From NCBI GenBank assembly GCA_013397115.1, contig VWZW01005395.1, positions 61,713 to 125,712 on the forward strand: a DNA stretch of 64,000 bases, written 5' to 3'. Source of the DNA: Edolisoma coerulescens (lineage: Eukaryota > Chordata > Aves > Passeriformes > Campephagidae). Numbering within the stretch: the first letter of the stretch is position 1; every line of letters begins with the position of its first letter. Below are positions 37,771 to 50,650 of the stretch, in pieces. The position numbers and the translations under genes were made by a program. The notes below the pieces were generated by a model. That model worked only from the letters and a program-made list of their open reading frames with translations, was not told the DNA's origin and made no database searches.

Positions 37771-40700
37771 TTTTGTGGTGGGGTGATGCTGAAGACAAAG
37801 CTCATTTTTACTTAGTTTATACATGTCTCACTTAATAACTCACAGATGATAAAATCTTATGGTACATTCTATAATCTCCCTGTTCAAATATGGTGTTATT
37901 ATACAGGAAATCTGGAAGATACTACAATTGTCTGGACTTGGGATAGCCTGAAGCCCAGGGTGCTCCAAGATCCAATACCTCCCTCTGGTGTCCTTGCCTG
38001 ACCTCCATCTGCATTTGTGGAGTACATCATGCTGAAGGTGGTGGGGTGCTGTCCAGAGAGGCTCGTGGCCACCGTGTCACATGTCATGACTGCCGAGACA
38101 GATGGTCACCAGGCCAGGGGCAAACAGGAGCTGCCAAGTCCAGAAATGTGTGCCAGGATCTATCCACATGTCAAGTAATTATTTTAAAGTGTAGACTTCC
38201 AAGCCTTGTGAGTCACCGCGGTGCTGGCTCTGATGCTGTCTCTGCAAGTGATTCATGTGGATAGGTGATTAAGTTGTCTTTAAATCTGGCCTGAGGAAAA
38301 GTCCTTTACAGCAGTTTGGTCACAGTAAGAGCCAAAAGGCCAAAAGCAACATCTTCAGTACTGTGCATCTACACTGGGGGATTAAATGTGCTGAATACTT
38401 TATGGCTGAAATTCTTTAGCAGCTTTTTCTTAACCCATGTTTTTATTTCTTTTTTTTTTTTTTTTAACTTTTAACATCTATAAAATAAAATGTTATTTTG
38501 AGCACCTCGTGTTTAATTTTTTTCAAATTTTCAGGTTGATCGGAACAATTGAATTACAAAATTTACCTGGGGGGAAAAAAAGAAAGGTTGGATATTTGGG
38601 TTGGAAACAGAGATGTTTTGTTAGATGGAAGGGACAGAGGCAATTTCCAGTGGTAGCAAATTAGTGTCAGCGGATCTGAAATAAATGGACGCTCTAGAAA
38701 TTATTTCATGAGGGAGAAGTGGAAACTGAGCCCAACGTTCCACTTTCTCAGAACTGGACTGTGTAGGGGAAATTTGTGTTCCAACAGAATATGTGATTTC
38801 TGTTCTCATCGCCCTGTCACTCTTAAAAGTGAGCCCACAAGAAAGTCACTCCCCTTGAGCAGATGATTTCCTTGAGTCATGTTCTGCTGTTGCACCTCTG
38901 AATGGTGACTCCTTTGAAATGTTGTCTGAATATCCAGCAGTCATAGATAACATGTGGGCAATACAAGTCACGTCTGTTATGTCCTTTTAAAGTATAGGCT
39001 GTTTTGCCATGTGGTCAGTGATTCAGTAATCATATTTTAGTATTGCAAGCCTCAGAACAAGGTGCAGCTCAACACCCTGCTATGTTAAATCAGTGTCATC
39101 TCATATATCATATCTCCAATATCATTAAATCATATATCATACTGTATTGGTGTAACACCTTTCATGTCAGATGAATCTTACTAAGATGATTTTCCTTTTT
39201 AAACATCCTGTGACAAAATGTAAGCTATGCTTGCCAAAACGCTGCTTTTATGGGAGAGTTGCACTGGTGAGTTGTTTATAGTTGAAAAGGACAAAACATT
39301 GGTGTGGAAATGTGTTTTCACTGCGCATGTTGCGCATACCCTGTTTCCAAAGCTGTAATCCTCCTGCCCTGTGACATTAATAAAAACTCACTACTCATTT
39401 CACTGTCTGACATGCTGAAATTACTTCATTTTAATGCTGCTATTCATCAAAAACATCAAAAGTGGAGTTGGGTAGCAGGTGGTCAAGAACAGCCTTTAGG
39501 AACGTCCAATAAAGTGCTGCACCATGAGGATCCCAAATCTCCTTGAGAGGAAAGGTGTTCCAAGGACAGGTGCCAAGAGCAGGCTGCCCTGTGTCTATAA
39601 AGCTCTTAAACCACGTGTGACAACACATCTGTACACAAGAGTTTATCTCTGCTTCTCCTCGTTATCAGACCTATTATTTGCAGGGCTCCAGATCATATTT
39701 TTATGTATGTCACGCTAGTTTTAAATAACTCTAATCCCCAATCCAATTAAAGGTATCACCTCAAAGCGGATCATTTTATTTCCTTTGAGAACAGATGCAG
39801 ACTTAGTATTCGGGTTAGTAAAGCAACTACTACCAAACTGACCTTCGTTTTATCTCACACTCTTTCCTCTTATCACCTTCCTTGTCTGTGGTGTGCGACT
39901 TTCAGATGTGCACCTGGCGTGTCAGATCCAATCTAAATTTCCACTGGACGGGCATTCCTTTACATTAAAATTTTTAAATCCATTTTTAACTCCCAAATGC
40001 AACATCTTAATTAGAGCAGATAAAATAAAGATCTTTTTTTTTTTCTTTTTTTTAAAACATGCCAATAATAACAACACATTCTTCTTTGTTCTTTCTTGGA
40101 ACCACTTTTGTTTAGAAACATCTCTATGATCCTTGTCCTCTATTAAAGAAGGTGTTCTGAAATCAGACAAAATACTGTTTATTTAGCACCTCATGTTCAG
40201 AAGAATCATTGACATTAGACCTGGCCCATCCAGAGGAGCTCTTGCTGTCTTACACTGCCTTTCTAAAACATCATTTTCCTCTGGACTCACTGCTCACCTT
40301 CATTCCAGCAGCCTGCTAGGTGATGGATAATTAGATTTTTTTCTCCTTGCATCCAATGCCACAGATGTTCTTTAAGAAGAAAAGTCTCTGTGGGATGCAT
40401 GGTGAAACTTTTCATGTCTTGAACTCTGTGGCATCCTTGGTGGAAGATTTTATTCCTTAGTAATGTTGTGCCCATGAATCAATTACACTTTATAGCAAAG
40501 CAATCTAAAGTAGCTGATAAACAACTTTGGGATGTAAGGAACTAATCCTGCATTATATCCTAGGGGAATGGGATTAACCTGCACTATCCTCTTTATTTCT
40601 TACGGATTTCATTCTGGAGCATTCTGAAGGAAACAGGTTTCCAGGCCTCAGTGTTCTGATGGACTGTGCTACAGATACTGCAAAAAAGTCATCTATTTTA

Positions 40701-43700
40701 AATCTGTTTTTCTGCCTATGAACTGAAGAGTAAGACACAAATCCCTTCTCTGAAGTGTTTTTAGAGTATTCAGGCCTTGTTGTGCTTCTAGGGCATGTGA
40801 ATATTTTGCTACGTGAAATTCAAAAATAAGATAAAAACAAGAGAATGCAAATTCATGGCTCTCCCTTCCTTCATAGCTGCCTGTGGTGTATTCTGTGGGA
40901 AATTCTAGAAAAAAATCTGGTTTTAAACAGCAGAATTCTTTCTGAAGCTCTTCTGTTTGATGTAGCTATGCACTGCCTCTAGTGATGAACTCCTTCTAAG
41001 TCTACATTAGCTTCAGAGTATGCTTCTTAAAAAAATAACCTTCATGGAGATAAGGACATGCTTCAAACATAAGGCTGCCAAGAATGACTTTCCTTCCAGA
41101 AATAGGAGGTTTATATGTTAAAATATTTTTTTAAAGTTATTAAGAAGTTTTGTCTGTATTTGTCTTCAGTTTCTGTTACCAGAATAAGATCTTTTTTAAA
41201 AGTGTCTGAACTATTGGTGTAATTATCACCTTCACTGTAAATTATATGGTAACATTAAGCATACAGTCATTTCAAAAATTCAGATACTGACATTCTATTC
41301 AAAACTCCATGCTTTTGTGTTCACATGCCATACCTTGGTGGTTCTAAGATTGAAATTCTTATTTACTTGAGATGCTGATAATCTTCCTTTGCAGCTTGTT
41401 GCACCAGGTTTCCATTTAGTTATTATGCAAAGAAAATGCAATTTTTTCCCACTGACTTATTGCTGTATTTACATTACATTTATCTTTTTAATATTTTTGT
41501 TTATGTCTTTATTAAATCACAGATGGTGCTGATTAAATTAGGCCTTAAGTGATGCTTTTTCATTACGAAATGATTTGAAGTGCATACAGATAAGGTTCAT
41601 ACCTACAGCAATGTCCTGTACTGAGTGTACTCACTCAAAAGGATGATTAGTGAAGGAACCCATTTGAATGACACAAAAAGAATGAAACCAAGTCCTAAAC
41701 TGGCACTTCTGAAGGAAGAAATGAAAGCTTCCCCAATGTCTTTCACTAGTGGTTGGATATTAAATCAAATCAGAGGAAGTCATTGCTGTCCTTCTTGAAA
41801 AGTATTTGGGAGAGGGAAGATTCTCCTTCTCCACCAAGACAGTTTATATTTCTTTTATGCCCTCAACCATAAAGATTCCAGTCCTCTCACTTTGGTTCCA
41901 TGATTTGGGTGGATGTGGGTTGCCAGCACACCCCTAGCTCTGGTTCACATCAGGGGTTTCACTGACAGCACCTCAAGGTCTTCTGTTACTGGGATTGTCA
42001 GCTTCTCAGCACAGTCATTGCATTTGAAATTAAACCTTACTGCTGTGTTCACCAAAACAGAAGGAAAACCCCCTTTCCCTCCCCGTAACACAGTGACAAC
42101 TGCATAACCACAACTTTGCTTGCTGCTTCACCTCTTCCCTTCCCTTGCCATATGTGAGTTACAGTGGCCCTGTGCAGTACAGTTGGTATTCACTAATTCC
42201 CTCCACTTATTTCGTCTTTGACAAATGAAAAGGTTCAAGTGAAAAGGTTCAACCTGAAGGTGATGTTAAAGTGAGAGATGGCTCACAGATGTCACCCTCT
42301 AGTGCGGGTGTGAGTCAGCAGGCTCAGCCTGAGCCAGTGAGGAAACTTATCCTCGCTTTCTGACCTCATTTAAGGAAGATGCTGCTGGAGTCCAGATCTT
42401 GGACTAAACGACCATTTTAGTCCCTTACTCAGGGTAGATGCACTCTGCAACAAATCCCTTCCAAAGATTAACCATTGCTCCTCACAGCTGATGGTCCCAA
42501 CCCAGAAGTGCACACAACGAGCTCAGGGCACACGCAAGTTTTACACCTCAGCTTGATTGCTGCAAACCAAAAGTGCTGTGCTCCTTGCACTGCTCAACAA
42601 CCCTCCCATCCACGTTTTACACCACCTGCTGATTCCTGCAAAGCACAGTTTATTGTGCCATCTCTCAGCCACATTCCTGCACAAAAACTGCAGCAGGAGC
42701 TGGCCATCAAGTGGGATAACTACAGCGGACTCTGCCCGAGAAAATATAAGGATACCCCATGTTTTTAAGGCCGACGTATCAAAGCAATGAGAACATACTA
42801 GAAATAATCACTTCAGCTTCTTGAAGGAGTAGAGCCTCAAGTTCGTGGAGGCAGAAGCTCACCTGGTAGTACCACTCTGCAGAACATGTTTCTTTTTTGG
42901 AGTGCATTGTTTTTTAATCTTGTTTTTGTCACTTGAAATGGAATGTTTTATTAGTCCATCCTTATACGCACCATGGGAGCAGATTACCAACACAGCAATT
43001 TGTCTGCACTTTGTTGGCTTCGAATTTTAGTTGGTATTTTTTGTTGAACTCAAGACAACCCGTGAATATTCCACTGATTACAGATTGATTGAGTAATTCA
43101 GGTGAATTTTAAAAGTTACACTCAGCAGTGCCACAATGGAAATCTAAGGGGTTTTGATGTATTTTGGCATGATCTGACTTTCAGGAAAAGCACCAAGCAT
43201 CTGTTTCATGGTAATGAAAGCAAGCTTGAAAGCTGGGCAGAACATCTGGAATTTGAAAAGATTTGCAGTGAACGGAATAAAATAAAAATAGTAATCCTGT
43301 GCCCACCCCCACTGTACGCAGAAATGCTGCAGTAAATTGTTCTGACCACGAGTGCAAACTGAAAGAAAACTATTTTTACTTTATTCTAGCCGAAAAATAC
43401 AAACTTTGTTCAAAAAGGAGACCTGAAAATGTTGTTTCTTTAACCTGCAAGTTAACTGAGTCTTTTTTTGCTGTGAACAATGATGTAAGGAGAGAATTCA
43501 ATGGTATTTTGGTTTCAGGATTAGAAAATTTGCATATTAATGTAATTTAGTATTATGATTACTAAGTGTCTTGGTCTTCAGGAGACATGAAAGAAGTTGC
43601 AAGCAATTCTGTGTAACTCATTAATTAAGTCCCACATAAAACAATCAGGCAACAATTTGTTTCATGTTCAGGAAAGAAATCTTGTGGCCAGAGAAAAGAG

Positions 43701-44246
43701 ATGAGTATTTTCAGTAATTAATGTTAACCTTGACTGTATGCAGGAGCTCCTTCAGGTGTGACCAAATGATTTCTGGCAGACTGCATAGATAAATCCCTAT
43801 AAAACTCCAGTCTCAGAGAAAGTTTTCATGAATTACATTAAACTTTGAGGACATACCTCCCAGTTTTATGAAAGAAAAAAACCAACCCTCACTCTCCAGA
43901 TATTCCCTTAAAAATCCTTTATACAAATATTCTGTTGAGTAGTGAAATTCAGTGTCAAATTAATTAGCAGAGTTAGTTTTACTCACTGCCAACACCCCGA
44001 CCTTTATTAAAAGCTGAAGCATTGCCTCTTTAATCTGTATCTGAAAAGACACGTGCCCAAAAAATACTATTGAAAGTAGTATTTATGTCTTCATTAACTC
44101 AATCTAATTTCTCTTTCCGTTATAAAATTCACCCAGTAGCAGAGCCCAAACACTAACCTGAAGGAGTTGTTTAGAAAGCCTTGGAAAAGAATGACGTTTT
44201 GTTCCAGTTCCCCCTTCTTGTTTGTTTGAAGCCTAGACTATCCATG
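37771..44246. other. Intronic DNA, no gene recognised
   Basis: About 6.5 kb of AT-rich sequence with poly-T runs (38,450-38,466 and 40,037-40,053). Open frames are under 100 codons and show no family resemblance. No clear transposon apart from those listed. Confidence 0.45.
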
Positions 44247-44300
44247 GCACACAGAATCACACACTGGCTTAGGCTGGAGGGACCTTAAAGATCACGAAGA
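44247..44300 (-). mobile_element. Very short CR1 3' tail, minus orientation
   Basis: ACAGAATCACACACTGGCTT and GGAGGGACCTTAAAGATCAC match the reversed CR1 end, and similarity stops after about 50 bases. This is an extreme 5' truncation. Confidence 0.75.
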
Positions 44301-45066
44301 TGTTTTTCCTGCTTTTATTTCTATCTTCTCTTGAACACAAAAAAATTTAGGTTTGGTTCTCTTCTTCCACTCACTGTCTGCTGAAATGTTTGATGTTACG
44401 GCCTGAGCAATGGTTGCTGTTTCTCCATGGCATTACTCAGGTATTCATTCTACACTGCCATTCACTTACCTGTTGGCAGGTATCAAAAATTCAGCATTTT
44501 ATCTGGATTAAGTATATTCCCATCATGAGGAATATCTGAAAACTATTCTGTGAATGTTCTGCTTTCTTTCTCGCTATTGGTCTTTTCGCCACTGGTACTC
44601 CTTTATCCAATACTTTATCTTGATCTATCAGATTTTTTTTTTAAATGGGTTTGGACATTAAACCAGTTTCTTTTGACCTTTTCCCTTCACTTCTCATTTT
44701 AAAGCTCTTCTTATCAGCCATAAAAGCCTGCATGTCAGAAGGCAATTTTCCCAGATAGTCAGATGGAATCCAACCTTTGAAAACTGTCTCTTTTAGCAAA
44801 CGTATCCCACTGGCAAAGTATTCCCAAGCCTGCCTTTAACACTGATATTTGAGTCATCTGTTGATCATCACTACATCATGCGCCCCATTTCCCTCTGTAC
44901 TGACAAGAAAAAAAATTTAGGGTATTCACTAAAATGAGACATAATTAACTGAAAAGTAAGTGATGTTATTTCTAAGTTTGAGATGCACTGCAAAATCAAA
45001 CTGCTGTGAAAGCTTGGTGCAACTCCCTGTAAAACAGGCAGACTCATTGCTAGCAACATTTCCTGT
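44301..45066. other. Intronic DNA, nothing recognised
   Basis: AT-rich sequence between two CR1 fragments. No coding or RNA feature is supported. Confidence 0.4.
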
Positions 45067-45568
45067 CATGGAATCATGGAATACCTTCAGGTTGGAAGGG
45101 ATCTCAAGGATGATTTGGTCCCACCTTTCTTGGCAAAAGCATGGTCTAGAAAAGATGGCCCAGCACCCTGTCCAGCTGCATCTTAAAAGTGTCCAACACT
45201 GGGGAATTCACTGCTTCCCTGGGGAGGTTATTCCAGTGACTGCCTGTTCTCATTGTGAAACGTTTTCCTCTTGTGTCCACTCGGAATCTCACCAGCAAAA
45301 ACTCGTATCCATCTCCCCTCGTCTTTCCCATGTGACTCCTTGTAAAAAGGGAGCCTCCATCTTCTTTGTGCCCCCCTTTAAATGCTGGAACATGGAAATA
45401 AAGTCTCTCCTCAGACTTCTTTTCTCACAGCCAGACAAACCCAAGTCTCTCAGCCTTTCCTAATGGCGCAGCTTCCTGTTCTGGGATCATCTTTGTGGCC
45501 CTTGTCTGGACCTTTCCTAGCCTGTCCACATCTTTTTGGCACAGTGCCACATCTTTATATTAAAAAAT
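45067..45568 (-). mobile_element. CR1 LINE 3' region, minus orientation
   Basis: TCATGGAATCATGGAATACC then GGTTGGAAGGGATCTCAAGG mark the reversed 3' end. GTCCAACACTGGGGAATTCA, CTCCTTGTAAAAAGGGAGCC and TGTGGCCCTTGTCTGGACC continue into the ORF2 end region. It is an older CR1 subfamily. The 167-codon plus-strand frame at 44,960-45,463 runs through it antisense and is not a gene. Confidence 0.92.
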
Positions 45569-46900
45569 AAATAGTGAAGTTGCAAGTTCTGCATTTTAAA
45601 AAAAATCCCTGACATAACAAGAAAGCTGTGTTTTGATCAATCCTTGCAACTTTAAATATCTCATTCATCTTTATCACTGCCATTGTCTACGGCAACCAAA
45701 CTTTGCCCCAACGCCCTGTGGAGGTTATTTTAGAAGACCTGATTATGTTAAATTATTTGAAATATATTATATTCAGTTTTGGTGAGGGAGAAAGTGAGTC
45801 TGGATTGTTTCTTGTGTTTTAAGAAGCTCTGGGGTCCTGCAGAAGTCGTTCATGGTGAATCATCTCTTTGCAGGATGCTCATTCAAGTCATGCCCGAGAC
45901 ACACCCGAGAGGATACGAGGCTCTGCAGTGATTATATAACCTCTCTTAGCAGAACGTCTTCTAATCATGAAATGACCCCACAAGTGAAAAATACATTCAA
46001 CACAATATGTAGAAGAAGCGGGGCATGAAATCCACAAGCGCTGCCTCCTGAAAGAAGGGGGAGGGCCACCGAAAGGCAAAGAGGAATTGATGCTGCTTGA
46101 GCTTGCAGCAGCAGAGTTGAAAGCAGGGGAGTGTAAAGTATCCCTGGCAGTTCTGGAACACTGAACCTAAACTAGATTTCTTTGAAATCAATGGAGAAAC
46201 GTGCTAAATGCAGGAGCCACTGGACTATCCCACAATGCTTGTGCTCAGAAGAACAATGTCCTTAAAAGCTCATTCATTTCAGATTTACTGTAGTGTCATT
46301 GCGCTAATTTCAGCAAAGCAATTTTCGACCAGCAATCAAGTATACCCACTTTATGCTAATGTAGATTTGATTAGCTGGCTTTCAGGATCTCTCTCTATTT
46401 CTAGGAAGGACTGAAACTCCTCTATTTTCTTTCCTCAGGCATCCTTTCCAATCTAATTCATATTTGACAAACGAGACGAGAAATCAATTGTGTGCAGTAT
46501 ACACTGTATAATGACCCACAAAGTTCCTAAAATAGTTATGCTTGCTCCAGAGCAGTTGTTCAGGATTCTGTACACAATTCCTTGGCACTGTTACGCCTGG
46601 CCAAGTGCCACGGAAACCATGGCTCTGTAAAACAGAGGCGAACCAAATGAGAAGAATCTGTGCTCGTGTCACTTCTCAGTTGCCTCCTACATCAGGATTT
46701 ATTCTGACCTTTCCCATTGTATTTAGGAAAAGAGGAACAGAGTGATACTGAAAGCTGGGATTGTTCAGCTCCTACAAACACGAGGACTGTACCCTGTGCC
46801 TGTGCCATTCCCATTTCCATGGCCTTGAGGGGATTTTAGTCTGGATTTTTTGGGATTCCATAGGCTTCCTTACAGCAGTTTGGATTTCCCCGGGTTTGGG
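45569..46900. other. Intronic DNA adjoining the BRINP3 exon 7 donor
   Basis: No repeat or gene is recognised. It ends just beside the splice donor of the penultimate BRINP3 exon. Confidence 0.45.
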
Positions 46901-46910
46901 GGTTCCTTAC

Positions 46911-47133
46911 CTCTGCCTTGGCATGCGGATGAGAGGCTGTTTGTGGCACCTCTTGCTCAGGCCGAAGAGCTTGTGCACCGTCCTCTGGGCCTTGAGGAAG
47001 AGCTGCCTCATGCTGTTCTCCAGCTGCTCGTAGCGGCGTTGGAAGTTGGAATCCATTGTCCACAAATGCATCACGGCAGATGTGTTCAGGAAATAATTCA
47101 TAGGCAGCCTCTTCATAAATAATTTGAATTCAT
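46911..47133 (-). CDS. BRINP3: BRINP3 penultimate coding exon (about 74 residues)
   Basis: The exon is 223 bp, with a T-rich acceptor ending CAG (AG at 47,134-47,135) and the donor AG|GTAAGG. It starts with AT, completing a split codon (probably GAT, Asp). It then reads EFKLFMKRLPMNYFLNTSAV and continues with MHLWTMDSNFQRRYEQLENS, the helical MRQLFLKAQRTVHKLFGLS and KRCHKQPLIRMPRQ. This fits the BRINP linker between the MACPF region and the EGF-like Cys-rich region; the helix could form a short coiled coil. It joins in phase to the exon at 10,192-11,308. Exons coding the signal peptide and MACPF domain must lie beyond the right edge. Codons in the 3' half are GC-ending, as in the next exon. 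Confidence 0.95.
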
Positions 47134-47139
47134 CTGAAA

Positions 47140-48603
47140 AAAAAAAAAATTAATTGTCTTTAATTATGCAGCTATGGTTACTCTCGCAGCGGAAATTGAC
47201 TTCTAATTTGTTTTTTTCTTGAACCAATTTTCATAAACTCAATCTTTTGAAATTTTAAAATTGAGCATTTTAATTCCTTCAGACTAGAAAGGTGACTACA
47301 TTTTTATTGGTGATATTATAATAAAGCCTGCAAAATCCAATATTCATGTAATTTTTAAATTAATATTAAAACAAATACAAGCATTGTCCTTATTTCTCAA
47401 GCTGGATAATACGAAGATTAAATAAGAATCAGAGTTTCTTACCTTCAAATCTGGGATGTGAAAGCAAATGTGCATTTGATGATCAATGTTTATTGACTCA
47501 TTTGAAGAACATCAGAAACTGTCTTAAAAGAAGTATATTCCAATACTCAGGACATGCAAGTAAATGTGATTTTACAGGCCATTTCTCTTATATAGATGTT
47601 ATTTCACCTGACACAAGCCATTAAATTAGACTTTCATAAGTGTTTACAATTAAAATGGAGACTTTCAAAGCATTTTACAGCACTTCAAAATTTTATGACA
47701 CTTCAAAAATGTTCCCATAATTTCTTTTTGACTCTAAAGTGGTGGAAAGGAGTTCTTCAGTCACAAGGTCACTGTTACTGTGAACATGCCGTGCTTTGTG
47801 ACTTGTTCTGGCAGCTCAGTCTACACAAGATGTGTAGACAGAACCTTATTAACAGAATTTCATGAATCAGGGAGTCAGTTTCCATAAGTAGAATGATTTA
47901 TAACTTCTGAACCTAAATGAACTTCCATTAAAAGGGCTCGAGATGCTGGGGAGATATGAGAATGAGTGAGAATGAGTGGCACACTTGAATGCCCGAGGTT
48001 ATCCTTTTCCTTTCTTGTTCCCATATATCAGTAGGTTTCCCTGCCTGCCCTCCTGCCTGCTGCTATCCTCTCACCCTTCACAATCCATTTTTTTCTTTCA
48101 GCTTGTTCCTGCAACGAAGTCACTCATCCCACAGTTTGGCTTTCACCCTACCAGATGCTCCTTTTTGGTAGTCTACACTTCAGCAGGCTAGAAAAGCAAA
48201 GATCCCACTGCCTGAAGTAGCCTCGCTCATCAAACTAAAACAATCATAATATTTAACATTGGTGTAATTTTAGGTTGCTCGTGGGAGAGGGTTGATTGGG
48301 GAAAACGTCTGCTCACATCAAAGAATACTCCGTTACCATCCTTGTTCATAAGTCTTCAGGTTTAGCTTTAGTTTAGGTTTTTTAACAACACTTTTAAACA
48401 AAGCAGGCAAAAATATTTTCTTTTTTTATAGGTGGAGAAAAAAAAAATGTCCATTCCTGGGTGTACAGCTAATGATCTGAATTAATGGGAATATTTAATA
48501 AATTCTACATTACCAGATGAGCATCTCTGTGAATCTTAGCGTAGTTTGGGAAAAACAGTTCCATTTTCTCCTTCCTAAGTGATAATTATTCCTTCCTCAG
48601 AAA
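47140..48603. other. Intronic DNA, nothing recognised
   Basis: AT-rich non-coding sequence with short open frames only. Confidence 0.4.
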
Positions 48604-48728
48604 TACAGAATAGTTTGGGTTGGAAGGGATATTTATAGTCCAACCCGCACTGCGACGAGCAGAGACACCCTCTTCTAGATTAGGTTGCTCAGAGCCCTGT
48701 CCAACTTTACCAGTCTCTGATTCCTTGT
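48604..48728 (-). mobile_element. CR1 LINE 3' fragment, minus orientation
   Basis: ACAGAATAGTTTGGGTTGGA, AGTCCAACCCGCACTGC and AGGTTGCTCAGAGCCCTGTC follow CR1 order with many mismatches. Confidence 0.8.
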
Positions 48729-49079
48729 TGAAAATGACATAATTTTCTTTTTAGCTTTAAGTAACTTTAGTCATGGGTTTGTTCACCATCGCCAAGGGGG
48801 AGAGGAGCTGGGCTCTGTTGTTGGTTTAGTCTTTAAACCACCGAGGCTTTGGGTCTGGCTGGGCAGAGCCTGATAAACTTCAACAAACAAAAAGGGAGTT
48901 TTGGAGGTGTGGGATTTTAAAATGGGAATCTAGAAGATATGGAGGAGATAAACAGACATTACTGCCTGGCGAAGTTGGAGACACCCTGTGTGAGAGGAGA
49001 ATGCTAAGGGAACCACAGGGCTGGACCAAATGAGCATCAAAGGCAAAGGGATCAATACCCAACAGAAGATCACACACTA

Positions 49080-49275
49080 ACTAATGACAAGAATTGTGTG
49101 ATGTAGAACCAAAGAATTCTTTGTTTTCTATAAACGTATAAGTACGTGAAAAGTCTTGCAATGGAGATGTGTGGTTGGAATGATTTCCATTGCACATCCT
49201 GGCCAGAATAAAGGAATGCCAGACTCACTGACAGCTCAAAGACAGAGTTTCATTCCTTCCTGAGTTCAGTGACAT
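49080..49275 (+). mobile_element. Possible LTR 3' portion
   Basis: A TATA-like segment (ttctataaacgtataagtac near 49,127) is followed by CATCCTGGCCAGAATAAAGG, an AATAAA signal in the context seen in avian LTRs. The stretch then ends GAGTTCAGTGACA. The 5' part may extend left to about 48,869 (TGATAAACTTCAACAAAC). No target-site duplication was found, so this is tentative. Confidence 0.3.
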
Positions 49276-49554
49276 CCTCACACTGCCCTTCCCAGTCCCC
49301 AGTCCCTCCCAGGTCTGCACAGAGGGTGTGACAGAGGGTTGTTTGTGTCTGGCTTGTCTAAAGGAACCACAGTCCCATTGGCTTGGTAAAGCCTTCCAAG
49401 TCTAAAGATTTGAAAATATTAAAAAATGTTAGTTTAAAAAAATAAAGATTACTAGGAAATAAGGTTAACTGAGCTGTTACAAAATATGTCCTCTACAAAG
49501 CGCAGATCTTCAGCTTGTAAAGATCAGACAAGTTCTACCAGATTTACAGGACTG
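49276..49554. other. Intronic DNA, nothing recognised
   Basis: Non-coding sequence without recognised features. Confidence 0.4.
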
Positions 49555-49867
49555 ATTATATATTTTATATATATATATATATATATAATTNNNNNNNNNN
49601 NNNNNNNNNNNNNNNNNNNNNNNNNNNNNNNNNNNNNNNNNNNNNNNNNNNNNNNNNNNNNNNNNNNNNNNNNNNNNNNNNNNNNNNNNNNNNNNNNNNN
49701 NNNNNNNNNNNNNNNNNNNNNNNNNNNNNTTATATATTGTATGTTATATATTATATATTATATGTTATATGTTTTATATGTTATATGTTATATATTGTTT
49801 ATTGTATATTATATAATATATATTTTATATCTATATGTTAATTTTTAAAATGTATATAAATATATAC
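49555..49867. repeat. AT-rich satellite-like tract containing a gap
   Basis: An (AT)n run leads into the gap. After it come TATATGTTATAT-type units of variable length up to about 49,867. Open frames through it (YIYIYI, YCMLYIIYYMLY) are low-complexity artefacts. Inverted AT repeats of this kind can form hairpins, which may explain the gap. Confidence 0.9.
49591..49729. other. Assembly gap (139 Ns)
   Basis: A run of N inside the AT-rich tract. Confidence 1.
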
Positions 49868-50563
49868 TAGGACATCTTGGGAGGATTAGATCCCAAAGCC
49901 ACATTCCTGACTCCCTGCTTAATTCCTAAGGTCTCTTTTCCCTTCTCTTCCTCTGAGACGCTGGAATATCTACTTAAAATGAGCTTCATGAAGCAAAAAA
50001 CAAAAGCAACTCCCTCAGGAGACAACAGGCTGAGACGATGCCTTTTCAGCCCTCATAGTGCTCTAACCTCTTATTTAAGGAACGTTGTCACTTTGCTGTC
50101 CTCTGCACGGTGGCACTAATCTCTTCAGCTAACAACTGCTCGGTGCAGTGTTTGGAAGTGATAAGGATGCTTTACACTCCTCAGCTCGCGATGCAACAGC
50201 ACTTCCAATAAGGAAATGTTTCTTTTTCTCCCTGTAATAAACATCGTCTTTGACTACCCCCTCACCCTGTCTGATCCTGCTAATGAGCTCCATGGCGCAG
50301 GTAAAGGAGAGACAGAGATAAAATGAGCGTGGTTACAGAGTGCCTGCTGCATTAAAAAAAAAAAAAGAAGAGAAGAGAAGATAATGTGCCCATATCTTAA
50401 ACAGACACATTTCATGATCTGTGAAACTACAACATGAACTCCTAACACTGAGAGATGATTAAACTATTACACCCTAATCAACACACGGTGCCAGCCATTC
50501 CTGAGGATTAACAGCCAGTATTACAGTCCCGGGGGCCATAGAAATTCATACTTTAATACACAA
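49868..50563. other. Intronic DNA, nothing recognised
   Basis: A poly-A then GAAGA-type run sits near 50,353-50,381. Otherwise non-coding. Confidence 0.4.
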
Positions 50564-50650
50564 AGTCAGAGAATATCCTGAGCTGGGAAGGACCCACGAG
50601 GATCATCGAATCCAACCCCTGGCCCTGCACAGGACACCCCCCAAAACCAG
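50564..50650 (-). mobile_element. Short CR1 3' end, minus orientation
   Basis: AGTCAGAGAATATCCTGAGC, TGGGAAGGACCCACGAGGAT and GGCCCTGCACAGGACACCCC are the reversed end of the same CR1 subfamily as the copy at 37,308. Similarity stops at the AACCAGACC after 50,643. Confidence 0.85.

Larger units (their letters stand above)
11309..46910 (-). other. BRINP3: BRINP3 intron between the last two coding exons
   Basis: The donor is AG|GTAAGG on the minus strand (GT at 46,909-46,910) and the acceptor is TTGCAG|G (AG at 11,309-11,310). Phase matches: AG plus G gives Arg. The intron is 35.6 kb and carries CR1 fragments of both orientations, one solo LTR, one assembly gap and several microsatellites. No nested gene was recognised on either strand. 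Confidence 0.93.

Noticed and set aside
37219..37835. Plus-strand frames of 198 and 185 codons
   Set aside because: They fall in a minus-oriented CR1, whose reverse strand still shows the ORF2 end GLFSLGKRRL.
44960..45463. 167-codon plus-strand frame
   Set aside because: It is mostly antisense to a CR1 3' region.
10192..47133. Assignment to BRINP1 or BRINP2
   Set aside because: BRINP1 differs strongly in the EGF-like and C-terminal parts. BRINP2 is closer, but its ending and the middle segments differ. The sequence here agrees with BRINP3 as remembered; a BLASTP search against all three would settle it.
49486..49848. 120-codon frame across the AT tract
   Set aside because: It contains the assembly gap and only low-complexity Tyr/Ile residues.
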